Shown here: piece by piece, positions 62,153 through 64,000 of the stretch
Numbering within the stretch: position 1 is the first letter of the stretch
Layout: every line of letters begins with the position of its first letter
Source: Limimaricola sp964022235
GTDB taxonomy: Bacteria; Pseudomonadota; Alphaproteobacteria; Rhodobacterales; Rhodobacteraceae
Reading direction: 5' to 3'
DNA length: 64,000 bases
NCBI RefSeq assembly: GCF_964022235.1
Contig: NZ_CAXHZL010000017.1
Span: 1 to 64,000 of the forward strand
Translations under genes and position numbers: made by a program
Notes under the pieces: model-generated
Seen by the model: only the letters and a program-made list of their open reading frames with translations
Database searches by the model: none
What the model was told of the DNA's origin: nothing

Positions 62153-62521
62153 TTATTTCTTCTTGCCGGCAATGGCCTTTGCGGGGCCTTTGCGGGTGCG
62201 AGCGTTGGTGTGGGTACGCTGGCCACGGACGGGCAGGTTGCGACGGTGGCGCAGGCCACGGTAGCAGCCGAGGTCCATCAGGCGCTTGATGTTCATCGTG
62301 GTTTCGCGACGCAGGTCGCCTTCCACGGTGAGGTTCGCGTCGATGTGCTCGCGGATCGCCAGAACTTCGGCGTCGGAGAGATCGTTGACCCGGCGGGTCA
62401 CGTCGATGCCGACGGCTTCGCAGATCTGGCGGGCGGTCGTGTCACCGATACCGGTGATATAGGTGAGGGCGATCGGAACCCGCTTAGCGGTCGGGATGTT
62501 CACGCCGGCAATACGTGCCAC
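62153..62521 (-). CDS. rpsM: 30S ribosomal protein S13
   Basis: This is a 122-residue protein of the head of the small subunit. ARIAGVNIPTAKRVPIALTY, DLGCYRGLRHRRNLPVRGQR and TNARTRKGPAKAIAGKKK are typical. The start codon is GTG at 62521, with AAAGGA a few bases upstream; no ATG is available in the right place. Confidence 0.97.
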   Translation of the reverse strand: MARIAGVNIPTAKRVPIALTYITGIGDTTARQICEAVGIDVTRRVNDLSDAEVLAIREHIDANLTVEGDLRRETTMNIKRLMDLGCYRGLRHRRNLPVRGQRTHTNARTRKGPAKAIAGKKK

Positions 62522-62541
62522 GTTTAGCGTCCTTTCGTTGC

Positions 62542-62595
62542 GGCTCCGTGATACCGGAGCCTTTTTTCACAACTGAGGCCCGGACGAACCGGGCC
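62542..62595. promoter_or_regulatory. Two hairpins in the adk-rpsM gap
   Basis: GGCTCCG/CGGAGCC (62542-62548 and 62555-62561) and GGCCCGG/CCGGGCC (62577-62583 and 62589-62595) lie upstream of rpsM. The first is followed by TTTTTT on the plus strand, where no gene is seen, so it is not a terminator for adk. A leader element or antisense stop is possible. Confidence 0.45.
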
Positions 62596-62731
62596 GCATC
62601 CTGCGAGGTGATCCGCGTGAGGTCGGGGGCGACCCGTTAACCCGCGCGAAATGATTCCCTTTCGGGATGGGGCTGTCTATGGGCTGGCGGGCAGAGGGTC
62701 AAGCCCCCTGCCGCCGCTCCGACAGAGCCTG

Positions 62732-63400
62732 TCAAGCGTCTTGTGTCTGCGACCCCAGCAGGCCCGAGATCTCGGCCGAGACCGCGTCGATGGCGGCGAG
62801 GCCGTCGACGCTCTCGAGCTGACCCTTGGCGTGGTAATAGCCGATCAATGGCGAGGTTTGCTTGTAATAGGCGAGCAGGCGCGTGCGCAGCGCATCCTCG
62901 TTGTCATCGGCCCGGCGCTTGATCTCGGTCGAGCCGCAGTTGGCGCACTCGCCGCTCGCGGGCACGGGCCGGGTCACGTCGTGGTAGACCTCGCCGCAGC
63001 TCGCACAGGTGGAACGGCCGGTGATGCGCGCGACCAGCACCTCGTCGTCGACCCGCATCTCGATCACGTGGTCGAGCCCCTGCCCCAGCTCGGAGAGCAG
63101 CGCACCGAGTGCGTCGGCCTGCGCCAGCGTGCGCGGAAAGCCGTCGAAGATGTAGCCGCCCGAGGCCTGGCCCGAGGTCAGCTTCTCACGGATGAGCCCG
63201 ATGACGATCTCGTCGGTCACGAGCTCGCCACGGTCCATGACGTCGGCGACGCGTTTGCCCATATCGGTGCCCGAGGAGCGGGCCTCGCGCAGCATGTCGC
63301 CGGTGGAGAGCTGCACCATGCCGCGCTCCTCGACCAGACGCTTGGCCTGCGTACCCTTGCCCGCCCCCGGCGGTCCCAAAAGAATGATGTTCGTGGTCAT
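62732..63400 (-). CDS. adk: Adenylate kinase (zinc-lid type)
   Basis: This is a 222-residue kinase converting AMP and ATP to two ADP. P-loop GPPGAGKGTQAKRL is at residues 8-21, with QLSTGDMLREARSSGTDMGK and GFPRTLAQADAL. The lid has a Cys4 zinc site (CASCGEVYH and CANCGS). It overlaps secY by four bases (ATGA at 63397-63400), as is common in ribosomal clusters. Confidence 0.97.
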   Translation of the reverse strand: MTTNIILLGPPGAGKGTQAKRLVEERGMVQLSTGDMLREARSSGTDMGKRVADVMDRGELVTDEIVIGLIREKLTSGQASGGYIFDGFPRTLAQADALGALLSELGQGLDHVIEMRVDDEVLVARITGRSTCASCGEVYHDVTRPVPASGECANCGSTEIKRRADDNEDALRTRLLAYYKQTSPLIGYYHAKGQLESVDGLAAIDAVSAEISGLLGSQTQDA

Positions 63401-64000
63401 CGGCGCGCGGGCCCCCTCGGCTTGGTCTTGTTGGTCTTGCCGCTGCGCCTCCCGCGCAGTTGCGATTTCTCGATCAACCCCTCGTACTGATGCGCGAGCA
63501 GATGGCTCTGCACCTGCTGGATCGTGTCCATCCCCACCGACACGATGATCAGGATCGAGGTGCCGCCGAAGTAGAACGGGATCGCCAGCTGGCTGCGCAG
63601 GATCTCGGGCAGCAGCGCCACGAGCGCGAGGTAAGCCGAGCCCAGAACCAGCACGCGGTTCAGCACGTAGTCGAGATACTCGGCCGTGCGCTTGCCCGGT
63701 CGGATGCCGGGGATGAAGCCGTTCTGGTTCTTGAGGTTGTCGGCGACTTCGTCGGTCTTGAACGCCACTTCACGAGTATAGAAATAGGTGAAGAAGATGA
63801 TCATGCCCGCGAAGAAGATCAGGTAGAGCGGCTGACCGGGGCCGAAATAGGCCAGGATCGTCGACAGCACCGGGCCGCTCTGCCCGCCCGAGAAGGTCGA
63901 GAGCGTGGTCGGCAGCAAGAGCAGCGCCGATGCGAAGATCGCGGGGATCACACCGGCCGGGTTGACCTTGATCGGCAGGTGCGAGGACCCGCCATCATAG
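63397..64000 (-). CDS. secY: Protein translocase subunit SecY (5' part missing)
   Basis: The C-terminal 200 residues of SecY are in the window; the gene begins beyond base 64000. Segments GGSSHLPIKVNPAGVIPAIF, AYFGPGQPLYLIFFAGMIIF and FFTYFYTREVAFKTDEVADN, NGFIPGIRPGKRTAEYLDYV and FYFGGTSILIIVSVGMDTIQ are family signatures, covering the last four membrane helices and the cytoplasmic loop that binds SecA. The tail is basic. Confidence 0.97.
   Translation of the reverse strand, partial: YDGGSSHLPIKVNPAGVIPAIFASALLLLPTTLSTFSGGQSGPVLSTILAYFGPGQPLYLIFFAGMIIFFTYFYTREVAFKTDEVADNLKNQNGFIPGIRPGKRTAEYLDYVLNRVLVLGSAYLALVALLPEILRSQLAIPFYFGGTSILIIVSVGMDTIQQVQSHLLAHQYEGLIEKSQLRGRRSGKTNKTKPRGPARR

Overview
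The window looks like a chromosomal segment of an alphaproteobacterium of the order Rhodobacterales (Roseobacter/Paracoccus type). This rests on the high G+C, the Rhodobacter-type glutamate/glutamine/aspartate/asparagine ABC transporter (bztABCD order), the end of the ribosomal protein gene cluster (secY-adk-rpsM-rpsK-rpoA-rplQ), an Atp12-type F1 assembly chaperone, and the overall gene content. No rRNA is present. One tRNA, tRNA-Arg(ACG), is seen. Names come from reading protein motifs; no database search was possible.

Layout. 1-7.5 kb: a glycerol uptake and catabolism locus on the minus strand (glpD-glpS-glpT-glpP-glpQ-glpU-glpV; glpV is cut by the window edge) with a divergent DeoR-type repressor. 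Glycerol would enter through the ABC importer, be phosphorylated by a kinase not in the window, and be oxidised by GlpD. 7.6-13.5 kb: a membrane protein and a urease operon, ureD-ureA-(50-aa peptide)-ureB-ureC-ureE-ureF-ureG, tightly overlapped. 13.5-19.1 kb: a LysR regulator, a small antitoxin-like protein, a TRIC/UPF0126 channel, an AGCS amino-acid/sodium symporter and a large coiled-coil membrane protein. 19.2-25.4 kb: a glycan locus with a sulfotransferase and four glycosyltransferases, one fused to a HAD phosphatase. 25.6-26.9 kb: two small accessory genes.

27.09-38.45 kb is an integrated element. It lies between an 18-bp repeat and the 3' end of the tRNA-Arg gene and carries a P4-type integrase, an AlpA-type regulator, a Toprim primase, a DUF3631-type ATPase, a cluster of inverted iteron-like repeats, small phage-like genes, a HWE/GAF sensor kinase, a two-TM membrane protein and a decayed right end. 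No capsid, tail or conjugation genes are visible, so it resembles a phage-satellite or integrative element rather than a full prophage.

38.6-49.9 kb is core chromosome again: a sensor kinase, a MerA-like flavoprotein with a VTT membrane protein, rpmH-rnpA-yidD-ttcA, a degenerate-GGDEF/EAL protein, yidC-engB(ysxC)-argB and a SixA-like phosphatase. 49.9-54.8 kb holds the amino-acid ABC transporter. 55.0-59.2 kb is an overlapping minus-strand run (crcB-rluC-type synthase-HAD phosphatase-atp12) plus rarA. 59.3-64 kb has a LuxR-type regulator and the distal alpha operon.

Most notable observations: the two glycerol-transporter ATPases carry complementary defects that fall in the same composite ATP site; an iteron array that looks like the replication origin of the island; a roughly 100-residue periplasmic insertion with two cysteines in the BztB permease; and an island gene kept in one reading frame but cut by two TAA codons.
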